64,000 nt of DNA from the NCBI RefSeq assembly GCF_001431505.1, contig NZ_LDJP01000016.1, positions 62,001-126,000 on the forward strand, given 5' to 3'. The stretch comes from Stenotrophomonas daejeonensis. Its GTDB lineage: Bacteria > Pseudomonadota > Gammaproteobacteria > Xanthomonadales > Xanthomonadaceae. This document shows, piece after piece, positions 35,900 through 47,138 of the stretch (positions within the stretch are counted from its first letter, which is position 1; every line of letters begins with the position of its first letter). The notes under the pieces were generated by a model, which saw only the letters and a program-made list of their open reading frames with translations, had not been told where the DNA came from and did not search any database. The position numbers and the translations under genes were made by a program.

Positions 35900-38800
35900 T
35901 CAGGCATGCCCGCCCACCGAGGGCGTTTCCCGTTCCTGTTTGGCCAGCTCGTTGGCCACGGTTTCCGGCGAGCGGGTGTACGGCGCCAGCAGCGCGTAGA
36001 ACGCCGGCACCACGAACAGCGACAGGAAGGTGGACACGGCGACGCCGAAGATCACCACGATGCCGATGGTGCCGCGGCTGGCCGAACCGGGGCCGCCGGC
36101 CAGCACCAGCGGCACCGCGCCGACGATGGTGGCGATGGAGGTCATCAGGATCGGGCGCAGGCGCACCGTGGCCGATTCGACGATGGCCCGGTGCACGTCG
36201 CGGCCCTCGTCGCGCAACTGGTTGGCGAACTCGACGATCAGGATGCCGTTCTTGGCCGCCAGGCCCACCAGCATCACGATGCCGATCTGGCTGAACAGGT
36301 TGAGCGTGCCGCCGCTGAGGTACAGGCCGACGAAGGCGCCGAGCACGCCCAGCGGCACGGTGAGCATGATTACCAGCGGGTGGATGAAGCTCTCGAACTG
36401 CGCGGCCAGCACCAGGTACACCACCAGCAGCGCCATCGCGAAGGTCAGCAGCACCGCGCCGCCGGCCTTCTGGTATTCGCGCGACTCGCCCTTCCAGTCG
36501 ATCTGCGCGTATTCGGGCAGTTCCTCGCGCGCGGCCTGCTGCACCCAGTCGATGGTTTCGCCCAGGGTATGGCCGGGGGCGATGCCGGCGCTGATGGTGA
36601 TCGAACGCAGCCGGTTGAAGCGGTTCAGGGTGCCGGCCTCGGCCACCTCGCTGAGCGTGACCAGGTTGGACAGCGGCACCAGTTCGCCCGAGCGCGCGCG
36701 CACCTGGATGGCCGACAGGTCGGCCGGCGAGGCGCGGCCGTCGCGGCTGGCCTGCACCAGCACGTCGTACTCCTCGCCGTTGTCGACGAAGGTGGTGACG
36801 CGGCGCGAGCCCATCATCGTCTCCAGTGCGCGGCCGATGTCGGTGACGCTGATGCCGAGGTCGGCGGCGCGCTGGCGGTCGATGTTCACCCGCATCTGCG
36901 GCCGGGTTTCCTTGTAGTCCGAGTCGGCGCCGACCAGGCCGGGGTAGTCGGCCATGCGCGCCAGCAGACGGTCGCGCCACTGCGCGATCTCGGCGTATTC
37001 CGGCCCGCCCAGCACGATCTGGAACGGCTGGCCGAAGCTGCGCACCAGCCCGCCGCCCACCTGGGTGCGCACGCGCACCCCGCTCAGGCCGTTGAGCTCG
37101 CCCTGCAGCGCGTTGGCGACGTCGGCGGTGGCCTGGTGGCGCTGCCGCCACGGTTGCAGGAACACGCTGATGCGGCCGGTGTGCATTTCCTCGCTGTTGC
37201 CCCAGCCGCCGGGCACGCGCGGGTTGGCGCGCACGATGGGCTCGTCGGGGCCGACGAAGCGGCCGACGATCTGCTCCACCTGCTGCACCTGGCCGACGGT
37301 GTAGTCGAAGCCGGCGCCCTCGGGGCCGTCGATCATGATTTGGAACGAGCCGCGGTCCTCGGCCGGCGCCAGTTCCGAGGGCAACTGCGTGAACAGGCCC
37401 CAGCTGGCGCCCAGTGCGGCCAGCATCACCAGCCCGAACACCCAGCTGCGCTGCACGTGGCGATCGAGCACGCGCCCGTAGGCCGCGGCCAGCCGCGCCA
37501 GCTGGCGGTTGATGAAGCCATTGAGGCGGTTGCCCTTCCGCTCGCTGTGCGGGCGCAACAACTTGGAAGCCATCATCGGCGTCAGCGTCAGCGCGACGAA
37601 CGCCGACAGCGCCACCGCCGCGGCCAGCGCGACGGCCAGCTCGCGGAACAGGCGGCCGGTGTTGCCTTCGAGGAAGCCCACCGGCAGGAACACCGCCACC
37701 AGCACCGCGGTGGTGGCGATCACCGCGAACGCCACCTGCGCGGTGCCGCGGCGGGCGGCCACCAGCGGCGGTTCGCCGAGGTCGATGCGGCGCTGCACGT
37801 TCTCGACCACGACGATGGCGTCGTCCACCACCAGGCCGATGCACAGCACCAGCGCCAGCAGGGTGAACAGGTTGATCGAGAAGCCGAAGGCGAACAGCGC
37901 GATGAACGCGGCCACCAGGCACACCGGCACCGTCACCGCCGGGATCAGCGCCGCGCGCAGGCTGCCCAGGAACAGCCAGATCACCACCAGCACCAGCACC
38001 ATCGCCTCGATCAGGGTGGCGTAGACGCGCTCGACCGCCGCCTCGATGAAGGTGGTGTTGTCGAAGGCGACGAAGATGCTGGTGCCCTGCGGCAGGGTCG
38101 CGGCGATGCGCTCGGCCTCGGCGCGGGTGGCGCGGGCCACGTCCAGCGCGTTGGCGGTGGAGGTCTTGACGATGCCCAGGCCGATGCCCGGCTCGCCGTT
38201 GCTGCGGTAGTAGGCGCGGCGCTCGGCCGAGGCCAGCTCGACCTTGGCCACGTCGCCCAACCGCACCACGTAACCGTCGGCGCCCTTGCCCAATGGAATG
38301 CTGGCGAAATCGGCCGGGGCCACGTAGCTGCGCTCCACGCGCAGGGTGAAGTCGCGGTCGGCCGATTCGATGCGCCCGGCCGGCAGCTCCACGTTCTCGT
38401 TGCGCAGCGCGGTCTCCACCTCGGCCACGGTCAGACCGCGCGCGGCCAGCTGGTCGCGGTCCAGCCAGATGCGCATGGCGTAGCGCTGGCGGCCGCCGAT
38501 GCGCACCTGGGCCACGCCGTCGATGCTGGAGAAACGGTCCACCACGTAGCGCTCGGCGTAGTCGCTCAGTTCCAGCGTGTCCATCGCCGAGGACGCCATG
38601 TTGAACCAGATGATCGCGTCGGCGTCGCTCTCGACCTTGGCGATCTCCGGCGGCCGCGCCTCCTCGGGCATGCGGTCGGCGACGCGGCTGACCGCGTCGC
38701 GCACGTCGTTGGCGGCGGCCTCGATGTCGCGGTTGGCGGTGAACTCGATGCTCACCGAGGCGCGGCCGTTGGTGCTGCGCGCGTTGATGGTGTCGATGCC

Positions 38801-39025
38801 CTCGATGCCGGCCAGCGCGTCCTCCAGCACCTGGGTGATGCGGCTTTCGATCACCGCCGCCGAGGCGCCGGTGTAGTCCACCGACACCGAGACGATCGGT
38901 GGGTCGATGGCCGGCAGCTCGCGCAGGGTGAGCCGGTTGAACGACATCACCCCCAGCACCACCAGCAGCAGGCTCATCACCACGGCCAGCACCGGCCGCT
39001 TGATCGACAGGTCCGACAGCTTCAT
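35900..39025 (-). CDS. RND multidrug efflux permease (HAE1 type)
   Basis: 1041 residues, the usual length. A proton-driven inner-membrane pump exporting drugs or other small compounds. Twelve membrane helices in two repeats: N-terminal MKLSDLSIKRPVLAVVMSLLL with the first helix, then a large periplasmic porter domain, then helices with the proton-relay aspartates in LCIGLVVDDAIVVVENV near 405 and the GEAALTLTPMMASKLL-like block (ALTLTPMMASKLL near 485). The second half has FFSQIGIVMLVGLAAKNGILIVEFANQ near 925 and the conserved lysine in AAKNG. The start overlaps the adaptor stop in ATGA. No outer-membrane TolC gene is adjacent. Confidence 0.95.
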   Translation of the reverse strand: MKLSDLSIKRPVLAVVMSLLLVVLGVMSFNRLTLRELPAIDPPIVSVSVDYTGASAAVIESRITQVLEDALAGIEGIDTINARSTNGRASVSIEFTANRDIEAAANDVRDAVSRVADRMPEEARPPEIAKVESDADAIIWFNMASSAMDTLELSDYAERYVVDRFSSIDGVAQVRIGGRQRYAMRIWLDRDQLAARGLTVAEVETALRNENVELPAGRIESADRDFTLRVERSYVAPADFASIPLGKGADGYVVRLGDVAKVELASAERRAYYRSNGEPGIGLGIVKTSTANALDVARATRAEAERIAATLPQGTSIFVAFDNTTFIEAAVERVYATLIEAMVLVLVVIWLFLGSLRAALIPAVTVPVCLVAAFIALFAFGFSINLFTLLALVLCIGLVVDDAIVVVENVQRRIDLGEPPLVAARRGTAQVAFAVIATTAVLVAVFLPVGFLEGNTGRLFRELAVALAAAVALSAFVALTLTPMMASKLLRPHSERKGNRLNGFINRQLARLAAAYGRVLDRHVQRSWVFGLVMLAALGASWGLFTQLPSELAPAEDRGSFQIMIDGPEGAGFDYTVGQVQQVEQIVGRFVGPDEPIVRANPRVPGGWGNSEEMHTGRISVFLQPWRQRHQATADVANALQGELNGLSGVRVRTQVGGGLVRSFGQPFQIVLGGPEYAEIAQWRDRLLARMADYPGLVGADSDYKETRPQMRVNIDRQRAADLGISVTDIGRALETMMGSRRVTTFVDNGEEYDVLVQASRDGRASPADLSAIQVRARSGELVPLSNLVTLSEVAEAGTLNRFNRLRSITISAGIAPGHTLGETIDWVQQAAREELPEYAQIDWKGESREYQKAGGAVLLTFAMALLVVYLVLAAQFESFIHPLVIMLTVPLGVLGAFVGLYLSGGTLNLFSQIGIVMLVGLAAKNGILIVEFANQLRDEGRDVHRAIVESATVRLRPILMTSIATIVGAVPLVLAGGPGSASRGTIGIVVIFGVAVSTFLSLFVVPAFYALLAPYTRSPETVANELAKQERETPSVGGHA

Positions 39026-40092
39026 CCGGCGCTGGCCTCCGTGGCCGGCGCGGCCGCGGCATCCTCGATGCGCAGGCCCGGGCGCAGCTTGCCGGTGCCG
39101 TCCACGACGATGCGGTCACCGGCCTCCAGCCCTTCGACGATCTCGACCACGCCGGCGCGGCGGGTGCCGGTGCGCACGTCCACCCGCTCGACCGTGGCGT
39201 CGTCCCCGACCCGGTAGACGAACGAATCGCGCCCGACCTGCACCACCGCGATCTCGGGGATCACCAACGCCTGCCGCTCGGGGCGGAACACGCGCACGTC
39301 CAGCAGCATGCCCGGGCGCAGCGCGTGGTCCGGGTTGGGGAAATCGGCGCGCACGGTGACCGCGCGGCTGCCGGGGTCGACCCGCGCATCGACGGTGCTG
39401 ACCTCGCCGTCGAAATTGCGCCCGGGCCAGGCGATGCTGCTGCCGCTGACCTTGTCGCCGGGCTTGAGCGAGGCCAGCTCGGCCTCCGGCACCTGGAAGT
39501 CGACGTGCATGCGCGACAGGTCGTCCAGCGTGGCGATCACCGTGGTCGGGGTGACCAGCGAACCGGGGCTGACCTGGCGGATGCCGAGCACGCCGGCGAA
39601 CGGCGCGCGTACCTGGCGGTCGGTGACGTCGGCGCGCATCTGCCGCACCCGCGCCTCGGCGGCGTCGCGGATCGATTTCTGCGTATCCAGCGTGGAACTG
39701 GCGACCAGCTGCTGGGTGGCCAGCTCGCTCTGCCGCCGGTACAGGCGGTCGGCCTCGTCGAAGGTCGCCTGTGCCTGCGCCAGCGCAGCCTGCTGCGCGT
39801 CCACCCGCAGCGTCACCAGCGGCGCCCCGGCGGCCACTTCCTGGCCGCTGCGGAAATGCACCGTGTCGATGATCTCGCTGACCTTGGCGGTGACGACCAC
39901 CGATTCGCGCGCCTTGGCGGTGCCGATGGCCTGCAGGGTGTCGTTCCAGGCCGAGGCCCGGACCACCTGGGTGGTGACCGGCACCGCGCCCGCCTGCGCG
40001 CGCGGCGCTTCGTTCCCCTCCTTGCCGCAACCGGCCAATGCCAGCGCCAGCACCATGCCACCGGCCACGGTGGCGGCAAAACGTCGCAACAT
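39022..40092 (-). CDS. RND efflux periplasmic adaptor lipoprotein
   Basis: 356 residues from ATG 40092. A lipoprotein signal with lipobox LAGC (Cys22) anchors it in the inner membrane facing the periplasm. It is a membrane fusion protein with a lipoyl-type fold (VSEIIDTVHFRSGQEVAAGAPLV in part near 75), an alpha-hairpin coiled coil (about 100-170) and beta-barrel plus membrane-proximal domains. The long ORF upstream of the ATG is not supported. It forms an operon with the RND permease, overlapping by 4 bases; together they need a TolC-type channel coded elsewhere. No regulator gene is next to it. Confidence 0.93.
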   Translation of the reverse strand: MLRRFAATVAGGMVLALALAGCGKEGNEAPRAQAGAVPVTTQVVRASAWNDTLQAIGTAKARESVVVTAKVSEIIDTVHFRSGQEVAAGAPLVTLRVDAQQAALAQAQATFDEADRLYRRQSELATQQLVASSTLDTQKSIRDAAEARVRQMRADVTDRQVRAPFAGVLGIRQVSPGSLVTPTTVIATLDDLSRMHVDFQVPEAELASLKPGDKVSGSSIAWPGRNFDGEVSTVDARVDPGSRAVTVRADFPNPDHALRPGMLLDVRVFRPERQALVIPEIAVVQVGRDSFVYRVGDDATVERVDVRTGTRRAGVVEIVEGLEAGDRIVVDGTGKLRPGLRIEDAAAAPATEASAG

Positions 40093-40488
40093 GCCCAATT
40101 CCGTCAGATACCCGATCCGGCAGTCTAGCCGGGCCATGTGACGACCGGATGTGCCATTGGGTGGGGCGCTCCCTTCCCCTTCCTGATGAATCCGGTGGGT
40201 GCCTGAACCCGGCGGGAGCCGACCGTTGGTCGGCGCTCTCGGCCGGTTCGCGGCAAGCCCCACGGCGCTGCGCGCCGTCGCCCGGCCAACGGTCGAGCGC
40301 CACCGGGGTGAGGTGCCGTAGGTCGGGGTTACACCCCTGACGCACGGGATACGGGAGTACCGACGTCGGCGGAAGATGCCCCGCAGGGGTGGATGCGGGG
40401 CGAACGTAGCCAGTGACGGTGAACCCTCTGGACTCCGTCTGCCCCTCACCCCAACCCCTCTCCCGGGGGGGGAGGGGCTTTCAAGGCC
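40093..40488. other. 396-base gap upstream of the efflux operon, rich in repeat fragments
   Basis: No gene. It holds a CGACCGTTGGTCG-type REP stem (40218-40234), a related decayed stem near 40285-40303, a half GTAGGTCGGGG element (40319-40345), and a CCCCTCTCCC/GGGAGGGG palindrome at 40456-40480, 10-30 bases from the cysNC stop. The palindrome may end cysNC transcription, though it lacks a T-run on the minus strand. A weak -10 (TAGACT) for the efflux operon lies near 40123. Confidence 0.5.
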
Positions 40489-42369
40489 TCAGCGCAGCAC
40501 CAGCCGCACTACCTGGTCGACCATCGCGTCCAGCGCCTCGCCATCGGCGTACAGGTGCAGCTCCGGGTTCTCCGGGGCCTCGTAGGGCGAATCGATGCCG
40601 GTGAAATTGGGGATCTGCCCGGCGCGCGCCTTGCGGTACAGGCCCTTGACGTCGCGCGATTCGGCCACCTCCAGCGGCACGTCGACGAACACCTCGATGA
40701 ACTCGCCTTCGGCGAAGCGCTCGCGCGCCATCTGTCGCTCGGCGCGGAACGGGGAGATGAAGCTGACCAGCACGATCAGCCCGGCGTCGGCCATCAACCG
40801 CGCCACCTCGGCGACGCGGCGGATGTTCTCCACCCGGTCCTCGTCGGTGAAGCCGAGGTCGCGGTTCAGGCCGTGGCGGACGTTGTCGCCGTCGAGGATG
40901 AAGGTATGGCAGCCGCGCGCATGCAGGCGCTTTTCCACCTGGTTGGCGATGGTGGACTTGCCGGCGCCGGACAGGCCGGTGAACCACAGCACCTTCGGCG
41001 TCTGCCCCTTGATCCGCGCGCGCGCGGCCTTGTCCACGTCCAGGTGCTGCCAGTGCACGTTGCCGGCGCGGCGCAGGGCGAAGTCCAGCGTGCCGGCGGC
41101 GACGGTGGCGTTGCTCTGGCGGTCGATCAGGATGAAGCCGCCCAGCGCGCGGTTGCGCACGTAGGGCTCGAAGGCGATCGGCTCGTCCAGCGACAGGTTG
41201 CAGTAGCCGACCTCGTTCAGCTCCAGCCGCTTGGCCGCCAGCTTCTCCTGCGTGTTCACGTCGACGCGGTGCTTGATCTCGCTGACGCTCACCGCCACGG
41301 TGCGGCTGCCGATCTGCAGCCAGTACGGGCGGCCGGGCAGCAGCGCGGCATCGTCCATCCACAGCACGTGCGCGGCGAACTGGTCGGCCACTTCCGGCGG
41401 GTCGCCGGCGGCGGCGATGACGTCGCCGCGGCTGACGTCGATCTCGTCGGCCAGGGTCAGCGTCACCGCTTGCCCGGCGACGGCCACGTCCAGCGGGCCG
41501 TCCGGCCCCAGCACCTGCCTGACCGTGGAACGGCGCGCCGACGGCAGCACCACCACCGCGTCGCCGGCGCGCACCTGCCCGGCGGCGAGGGTGCCGGCGA
41601 AGCCGCGGAAATCCTGGTTCGGGCGGTTGACCCACTGCACCGGCAGGCGCAGGCCGCTGGCCGCGTCGTGGTCGGCGAGCTCCACCGCGTCCAGGTGTTC
41701 GAGCAGGCCGGGACCGGCGTACCACGGCATCAGCGCCGAGCGCGTGGACAGGTTCTGCCCTTCCAGCGCCGACAGCGGGATGACCTGCACGTGGGCGATG
41801 CCCAGCTGCGCGGCCAGCGCGCGGTATTCGTCGGCGATGCGCTCGAACACGCCCTGGTCGTAATCGACCAGGTCCATCTTGTTGACCGCCAGCACCACCT
41901 GGCCGATGCCCAGCAGCGAGATGATGTAGCTGTGGCGGCGGGTCTGCTGCAGCAGGCCCTTGCGCGCGTCCACCAGCACCACCGCCAGGTCGGCGGTGGA
42001 GGCACCGGTGGCCATGTTGCGGGTGTACTGCTCGTGGCCGGGGCAGTCGGCGACGATGTACTTGCGGCGGTCGGTGTCGAAGTAGCGGTAGGCCACGTCG
42101 ATGGTGATGCCCTGCTCGCGCTCGGCGGCCAGCCCGTCCAGCAGCAGCGCGTAGTCAATGCGCTCGCCTTGGGTGCCGTGGCGGCGGCTGTCGGCCTCCA
42201 GCGCGGCCAGCTGGTCGTCGAACAGGCGCTTGCTCTCGTACAGCAGGCGCCCGATCAGCGTGCTCTTGCCGTCGTCGACGCTGCCGCAGGTGATGAAGCG
42301 CAGCAGCGGCTTGGATTCGTGTTGCTGCAGGTAGGTGGAGATGTCGGAAGACGTGGCGACCGCGTTCAT
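40489..42369 (-). CDS. cysNC: Bifunctional sulfate adenylyltransferase GTPase subunit / APS kinase (CysNC)
   Basis: 626 residues from ATG 42369. The N-terminal CysN part is an EF-Tu-like GTPase: GSVDDGKST (29-37), [12 protein letters not shown] near 108, NKMDLVD near 165, then beta-barrel domains to about 445. It drives adenylation of sulfate by CysD. The C-terminal CysC part (about 450-626) has P-loop GLSGAGKST near 465, [15 protein letters not shown] near 490 and the mobile lid, and phosphorylates APS to PAPS. The long open frame upstream of the ATG is antisense to nothing known and is not supported. Overlaps the cysD stop by one base. Confidence 0.96.
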   Translation of the reverse strand: MNAVATSSDISTYLQQHESKPLLRFITCGSVDDGKSTLIGRLLYESKRLFDDQLAALEADSRRHGTQGERIDYALLLDGLAAEREQGITIDVAYRYFDTDRRKYIVADCPGHEQYTRNMATGASTADLAVVLVDARKGLLQQTRRHSYIISLLGIGQVVLAVNKMDLVDYDQGVFERIADEYRALAAQLGIAHVQVIPLSALEGQNLSTRSALMPWYAGPGLLEHLDAVELADHDAASGLRLPVQWVNRPNQDFRGFAGTLAAGQVRAGDAVVVLPSARRSTVRQVLGPDGPLDVAVAGQAVTLTLADEIDVSRGDVIAAAGDPPEVADQFAAHVLWMDDAALLPGRPYWLQIGSRTVAVSVSEIKHRVDVNTQEKLAAKRLELNEVGYCNLSLDEPIAFEPYVRNRALGGFILIDRQSNATVAAGTLDFALRRAGNVHWQHLDVDKAARARIKGQTPKVLWFTGLSGAGKSTIANQVEKRLHARGCHTFILDGDNVRHGLNRDLGFTDEDRVENIRRVAEVARLMADAGLIVLVSFISPFRAERQMARERFAEGEFIEVFVDVPLEVAESRDVKGLYRKARAGQIPNFTGIDSPYEAPENPELHLYADGEALDAMVDQVVRLVLR

Positions 42370-43280
42370 CAGAAATAGCCCTCCAGCTTCTTCTTCTCCA
42401 TCGAGGCGGACTGGTCGTGGTCGATCACCCGGCCCTGCCGCTCGGAGCTGGTCGAGACCAGCATCTCGGCGATGATCTTCTCCAGCGAGTCGGCTTCCGA
42501 TTCGATGGCGCCGGTCAGCGGGTAGCAGCCCAGCGTGCGGAAGCGCACCTTGCGCAGCTGCGGCACTTCGCCCGGGCGCAGCGGCAGGCGTTCGTCGTCG
42601 ACCATGATCAGGCTGCCGTCGCGCTCGACCACCGGGCGCTCGGCGGCCAGATACAACGGCACCACCGGGATGTTCTCGCGGTAGATGTAGAGCCAGATGT
42701 CCAGCTCGGTCCAGTTGGACAGCGGGAAGGCGCGCACGCTCTCGCCGGCGTGGATGCGGGCGTTGTACAGGTTCCACAGCTCCGGGCGCTGGTTCTTCGG
42801 GTCCCAACGGTGGCGGTCGTTGCGGAACGAGAACACCCGCTCCTTGGCCCGCGACTTCTCCTCGTCGCGGCGCGCGCCGCCGATGGCCGCGTCGAACTTC
42901 CACTTGTCCAGCGCCTGCTTCAGGCCCTGGGTCTTCATCACGTCGGTGTGCACGGCCGCGCCGTGGGTGACCGGACCGATGCCCTGGGCGATGCCGTCCG
43001 GGTTGATGTGCACGCGCAGGTCCACGCCGGTCGCGGCGGCGCGGCGGTCGCGGAAGGCGATCATCTCGCGGAACTTCCAGCGCGTGTCCACGTGCAGCAG
43101 CGGGATCGGCGGCACCCCCGGCGCGAACGCCTTGAGCAGCAGGTGCAGCAGCACCGAGCTGTCCTTGCCCACCGAATACAGCAGCACCGGGTTGGCGAAG
43201 CCGGCCGCGACCTCGCGCAGGATGTGGATGCTCTCGGCTTCCAGCCGGTCCAGGTGCGACAGCGGTGCGGTAACGGTCAT
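42369..43280 (-). CDS. cysD: Sulfate adenylyltransferase subunit 2
   Basis: 303 residues from ATG 43280 ([24 protein letters not shown]). The ATP-pyrophosphatase catalytic half of ATP sulfurylase, making APS from sulfate and ATP with the CysN GTPase. [14 protein letters not shown] near 37 is the PP motif; later [21 protein letters not shown] near 140-160 is characteristic. Overlaps cysNC (TGATG). It is the first gene of the minus-strand half of a divergent cys locus, with cysJIH on the other side of the 194-base gap. Confidence 0.96.
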   Translation of the reverse strand: MTVTAPLSHLDRLEAESIHILREVAAGFANPVLLYSVGKDSSVLLHLLLKAFAPGVPPIPLLHVDTRWKFREMIAFRDRRAAATGVDLRVHINPDGIAQGIGPVTHGAAVHTDVMKTQGLKQALDKWKFDAAIGGARRDEEKSRAKERVFSFRNDRHRWDPKNQRPELWNLYNARIHAGESVRAFPLSNWTELDIWLYIYRENIPVVPLYLAAERPVVERDGSLIMVDDERLPLRPGEVPQLRKVRFRTLGCYPLTGAIESEADSLEKIIAEMLVSTSSERQGRVIDHDQSASMEKKKLEGYF

Positions 43281-43474
43281 TGCGGGTGGGCGATCTGCGC
43301 GAAGGGGAAAAGGGTAGCAGCGTGGCCGGGCGGTCCCCCGGCAGGGCGGCCAGTGTGGGCATTGGCCGGCGGCGGCAGAAATAAACGCATGGCATGAAGC
43401 GATAACCGTCCATCCTTTCCGCCACGCGCGACGGCTGCCTAGCATCGGCCATCCACCTCCAGACCGGACAGGAC
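43281..43474. promoter_or_regulatory. Divergent cysD / cysJ control region
   Basis: 194 bases with no gene. It must hold promoters for both cys arms and probable CysB sites. ATAACCG at 43402-43408, followed by TTTCC, resembles TTATAACCGAAAGGAA upstream of cysG (52180-52195); this is a possible shared CysB half-site, seen by eye only. No clear -35/-10 pair is called. Confidence 0.4.
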
Positions 43475-45319
43475 ATGACCGCCGCCGCTGCCACCGTGCC
43501 ACCCAGCCCCCTGCCCGAAGACCGCCGGGTCCTGCTGACGCGCCTGGTGGACGGCCTGGACGGCAACAGCCTGTGGTGGCTGTCCGGCTTCGCCGCCGGG
43601 CTGGCGCAGGGCCACCCGCCGCCGTCGCTGGCGCTGGTCCAGCCCGCCCAGCCGGCCACGCAGGCTGCCGGGCGGCTGACCATCGTCTACGGCAGCCAGA
43701 CCGGCAACGCGCGCCGCAGCGCCGAACAGCTGGCCGCCGAGAGCGAAGCCGCCGGCCTGTCGGTGCGCCTGCTGCGCGCCGATGCCTACCCGACCCGCGA
43801 GCTGGCCGGCGAGCGCCTGCTCTACGTCGTCATCAGCACCCAGGGCGAAGGCGACCCGCCGGACGACGCCATCGGCTTCGTCGAGTTCCTCAACGGCCGG
43901 CGCGCGCCCAAGCTGCCGGAGCTGAAATACGCGGTGCTGGGCCTGGGCGATTCCAGCTACGCCGATTTCTGCGGCATCGGCCGCAAGCTGGACGCGCGGC
44001 TGGCCGAACTCGGCGCCCAGCGCCTGCAGGCGCTGGGCGAGGCCGACCTCGACATCGACACCGTGGCCACGCCGTGGCGCGCCAAGGCATTGGCCGACGC
44101 CCGCGAGACGCTGGGCAATGCCGCCGTGCCCGCCGCCAGCAACGTCACCCCGCTGCGCCACGGCCAGGCCAGCGCGTGGAGCGCGCAGCACCCGTTCAAC
44201 GCCGAGCTGCTGTCGCGGCAACTGGTCAGCGGCCGCGACTTCAAGGGCCCGGCGTTCGCCGTGCAGGCCGGCATCGACAAGCGCGTGCACCACCTCGAGC
44301 TGTCGCTGGAAGGCAGCGGCCTGCAGTACGAACCGGGCGATGCGCTGGGCATCATCCACCGCAACCCGCCGCGGCTGGTCGATTCCATCCTCGCCGCCAC
44401 CGGGCTGGATGGCGACGCCACGGTCGAGCACGATGGCCACGCGCGGCCGCTGGCGCAATGGCTGGCCGAACACCGCGAACTGACCCGCATCTCGCGCCCG
44501 CTGCTGGCCACCGTGGCCGAGCGCGGCGGCAACGCCGAGCTGGCCGCGCTGCTGGAACCGGCGCACGCCGGCGAGCTGGCTGCCGTGTTCGGCGACCACC
44601 AGCTGGTCGACGTGCTGCAGCGCTGGCCGGCCGACTGGGACGCCGCCGCGCTGGTGGCGGCGCTGCGCCCGGCCGCGCACCGCCTGTACTCCATCGCCTC
44701 CAGCCGCAAGCGCGTGGGCGAGGAAGTGCACCTGACCGTGGACGAGCTGGCCTACGCCGCGCACGGCCGCGACCACCTCGGCGCCGCCAGCGGTTTCCTC
44801 GCCGCACTGGAAGAAGGCGCGCCGGTGCCGGTGTTCGTCGAACCGAACGAACGCTTCCGGGTGCCGGCCGACGCCAGCCGCGACATCATCATGGTCGGCC
44901 CCGGCACCGGCGTGGCGCCGTTCCGCGGCTTCGTGCAGGAGCGCGCCGAGAGCGGCGCGGCGGGCCGCAACTGGCTGTTCTTCGGCGCGCGCCACTTCAA
45001 CAGCGAGTTCCTCTATCAGGTCGAGTGGCAGGAAGCCCTGCAGAAAAAGGAACTGCACCGCCTCGACCTGGCCTTCTCCCGCGACCAGGCCGAGAAGATC
45101 TACGTGCAGCAGCGCCTGCGCGAGCAGGGCCGCGAACTGTACGACTGGCTGCAGAACGGCGCGCACTTCTACGTGTGCGGTGCCATCGGCATGGGCAAGG
45201 ACGTGCACGCCGCGCTGCTGGAGATCGTCGCCAGCCACAACGGCGGCGACGCCGAGGCGGCGGCCGAGTACCTGTCCAGCCTGCAGCGCGAAGGCCGCTA
45301 CGCCCGCGACGTCTACTGA
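43475..45319 (+). CDS. cysJ: Sulfite reductase flavoprotein (alpha) subunit
   Basis: 614 residues from ATG 43475. It carries electrons from NADPH through FAD and FMN to CysI. A flavodoxin domain ([15 protein letters not shown] near 70; [11 protein letters not shown] near 118; [18 protein letters not shown] near 155) is followed by the FAD-binding connecting region ([10 protein letters not shown] near 405) and the NADPH domain ([16 protein letters not shown] near 475; ending GRYARDVY). The length is near E. coli CysJ (599). It leads the plus-strand arm; a REP pair separates it from cysI. Confidence 0.96.
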   Translation: MTAAAATVPPSPLPEDRRVLLTRLVDGLDGNSLWWLSGFAAGLAQGHPPPSLALVQPAQPATQAAGRLTIVYGSQTGNARRSAEQLAAESEAAGLSVRLLRADAYPTRELAGERLLYVVISTQGEGDPPDDAIGFVEFLNGRRAPKLPELKYAVLGLGDSSYADFCGIGRKLDARLAELGAQRLQALGEADLDIDTVATPWRAKALADARETLGNAAVPAASNVTPLRHGQASAWSAQHPFNAELLSRQLVSGRDFKGPAFAVQAGIDKRVHHLELSLEGSGLQYEPGDALGIIHRNPPRLVDSILAATGLDGDATVEHDGHARPLAQWLAEHRELTRISRPLLATVAERGGNAELAALLEPAHAGELAAVFGDHQLVDVLQRWPADWDAAALVAALRPAAHRLYSIASSRKRVGEEVHLTVDELAYAAHGRDHLGAASGFLAALEEGAPVPVFVEPNERFRVPADASRDIIMVGPGTGVAPFRGFVQERAESGAAGRNWLFFGARHFNSEFLYQVEWQEALQKKELHRLDLAFSRDQAEKIYVQQRLREQGRELYDWLQNGAHFYVCGAIGMGKDVHAALLEIVASHNGGDAEAAAEYLSSLQREGRYARDVY

Positions 45320-45336
45320 TCCCCTCCAGATTCCCC

Positions 45337-45406
45337 GTAGGAGCGCACCTTGGTGCGCGAGGGGCTTCACCGGGAAAGCTTCATCGCGCACCAAGGTGCG
45401 CTCCTA
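45337..45406. repeat. GTAG-type REP pair between cysJ and cysI
   Basis: GTAGGAGCGCACC-TT-GGTGCGC at the left and the exact inverted GCGCACCAAGGTGCGCTCCTAC at the right. It lies inside a probable cysJ-cysI-cysH transcript, 18 bases past the cysJ stop and 25 before cysI. Confidence 0.85.
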
Positions 45407-45431
45407 CGAAAAACGCAGACAGCCAAAGACC

Positions 45432-47138
45432 ATGAGCCACCCCTCCGTCGAAGACATCAAGATCAACAGCCACCGCCTGCGCGGCACCCTCGCCGAAGGG
45501 CTGCTCGACGCCACCACCGGCTCGCTGAACTTCGAGGACCAGCGCACCATCAAGTTCCACGGCAGCTACCAGCAGGACGACCGCGACCTGCGCGACGAGC
45601 GCCGCCGGCAGAAACTGGAACCGGCGCACCAGTTCATGATCCGCATCCGTGCGCCGGGCGGCGTGTTCACCCCGCGGCAGTGGCTGGGGCTCGACGAGAT
45701 CGCCACCACCTACGCCAGCCATTCGCTGCGCGTGACCACGCGGCAGACCTTCCAGATCCACGGCGTCATCAAGCGCGAGCTGAAGGCGACGATGCAGGCG
45801 ATCAACGCCGCGGCGATGGACACCATCTCCGCCTGCGGCGACGTCAACCGCAACGTGCTCGGCGCCAGCAACCCGTTGCAGTCGGCGCTTCATGCGCAGG
45901 TGCATGACTGGGCGCAGCGGCTGTCGCTGCACTTCAAGCCGGCCACCCGCGCCTACTACGAAATCTGGCTGGACGAGGAGAAGGTCGCCGAGAGCGGCGT
46001 CGAGCACGAGCCGATCTACGGCGACGCCTACCTGCCGCGCAAGTTCAAGATCGCCGTGGCGGTGCCGCCGTACAACGACGTGGACGTGTTCGCCAACGAC
46101 CTCGGGCTGGTGGCCATCGTCGACGACGCCGGCCAGCTGGCCGGCTTCAACGTCGCCATCGGCGGCAGCATGGGCGCCAGCCACGGCATCGCCGCGCACT
46201 ACCCGCGCATCGGCAACGTGATCGGCTTCGTCACCCCGGAACAGGTATTCGCCATCGCCGAGGCGGCGGTGACGGTGCAGCGCGACCTCGGCGACCGCGA
46301 GGACCGCAAGCACGCGCGCTTCAAGTACACCATCGACGACCACGGCTCGGACAGGATCGTGGCGATGATGGAAGCGCGCGCCGGCTTCACCCTGCAACCG
46401 GCGCGGCCGTTCCATTTCGAGCACAACGGCGACCGCTTCGGCTGGGTCGAGGGCGACAACGGCCTGTGGCACCTGACCCTGTCGCTGCCCAGCGGGCGCA
46501 TCGCCGACACCCCCGGCCGCCCGCTGCTGACCGGCCTGCGCGAGATCGCCAAAGTGCACGAAGGCGAGTTCCGCATGACCTGCAACCAGAACGTCATCAT
46601 CGCCGGCGTGCCGGCCGCGCAGCGCGCGCGGATCGACGCACTGGTGGCGCAGCACGGGCTGGACCGCGAGAACAACGCGCCCACCGCGATCGCGCGCAGC
46701 GCCGTGTCCTGCGTGGCCCTGCCCACCTGCGCGCTGGCGATGGCCGAGGCCGAGCGCTACCTGCCCGGCTTCCTCGCCGCGCTGGAACCGTTGCTGGACA
46801 AGCACGGCCTGCGCGAGGCGCCGATCCTGCTGCGCATCTCCGGCTGCCCCAATGGCTGCTCGCGGCCCTACCTGGCCGAGATCGCGCTGGTCGGCAAGGC
46901 GGTGGGCCGCTACAACCTGTTCCTCGGCGGCGACCACCGCGGCATGCGCATGAACACGCTGTACCGCGAGAACATCACCGAGCCGCAGATCCTCGAAGCG
47001 CTGGAGCCGCTGCTGGGGCGCTATGCCGCCGAGCGCGAAACCGACGAACGCTTCGGCGACTTCCTGCACCGCGCCGGCATCGTCGAACTGCCGCCCTACC
47101 CCACCAACCGCCAGGTTGCACTGGAACTGCACGCATGA
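45432..47138 (+). CDS. cysI: Sulfite reductase hemoprotein (beta) subunit
   Basis: 568 residues from ATG 45432. It reduces sulfite to sulfide with six electrons from CysJ. The duplicated ferredoxin-like halves and siroheme pocket are seen in [13 protein letters not shown] near 98 and [14 protein letters not shown] near 380. The four cysteines that bridge siroheme and the 4Fe-4S cluster are in [10 protein letters not shown] (about 427 and 433) and [10 protein letters not shown] (about 472 and 476), matching the E. coli spacing. It overlaps cysH in ATGA. Confidence 0.97.
   Translation: MSHPSVEDIKINSHRLRGTLAEGLLDATTGSLNFEDQRTIKFHGSYQQDDRDLRDERRRQKLEPAHQFMIRIRAPGGVFTPRQWLGLDEIATTYASHSLRVTTRQTFQIHGVIKRELKATMQAINAAAMDTISACGDVNRNVLGASNPLQSALHAQVHDWAQRLSLHFKPATRAYYEIWLDEEKVAESGVEHEPIYGDAYLPRKFKIAVAVPPYNDVDVFANDLGLVAIVDDAGQLAGFNVAIGGSMGASHGIAAHYPRIGNVIGFVTPEQVFAIAEAAVTVQRDLGDREDRKHARFKYTIDDHGSDRIVAMMEARAGFTLQPARPFHFEHNGDRFGWVEGDNGLWHLTLSLPSGRIADTPGRPLLTGLREIAKVHEGEFRMTCNQNVIIAGVPAAQRARIDALVAQHGLDRENNAPTAIARSAVSCVALPTCALAMAEAERYLPGFLAALEPLLDKHGLREAPILLRISGCPNGCSRPYLAEIALVGKAVGRYNLFLGGDHRGMRMNTLYRENITEPQILEALEPLLGRYAAERETDERFGDFLHRAGIVELPPYPTNRQVALELHA

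Noticed and set aside
35768-39217. 1149-residue open frame opposite the RND permease
   Set aside because: Shadow of the RND gene; composition is His/Gln/Arg/Ala-rich and unlike any protein family.
40489-43683. Apparent 1064-residue protein covering cysNC and part of cysD
   Set aside because: Upstream of ATG 42369 the frame is out of register with cysD and has no similarity. CysNC begins at 42369 with an overlap to the real cysD stop.
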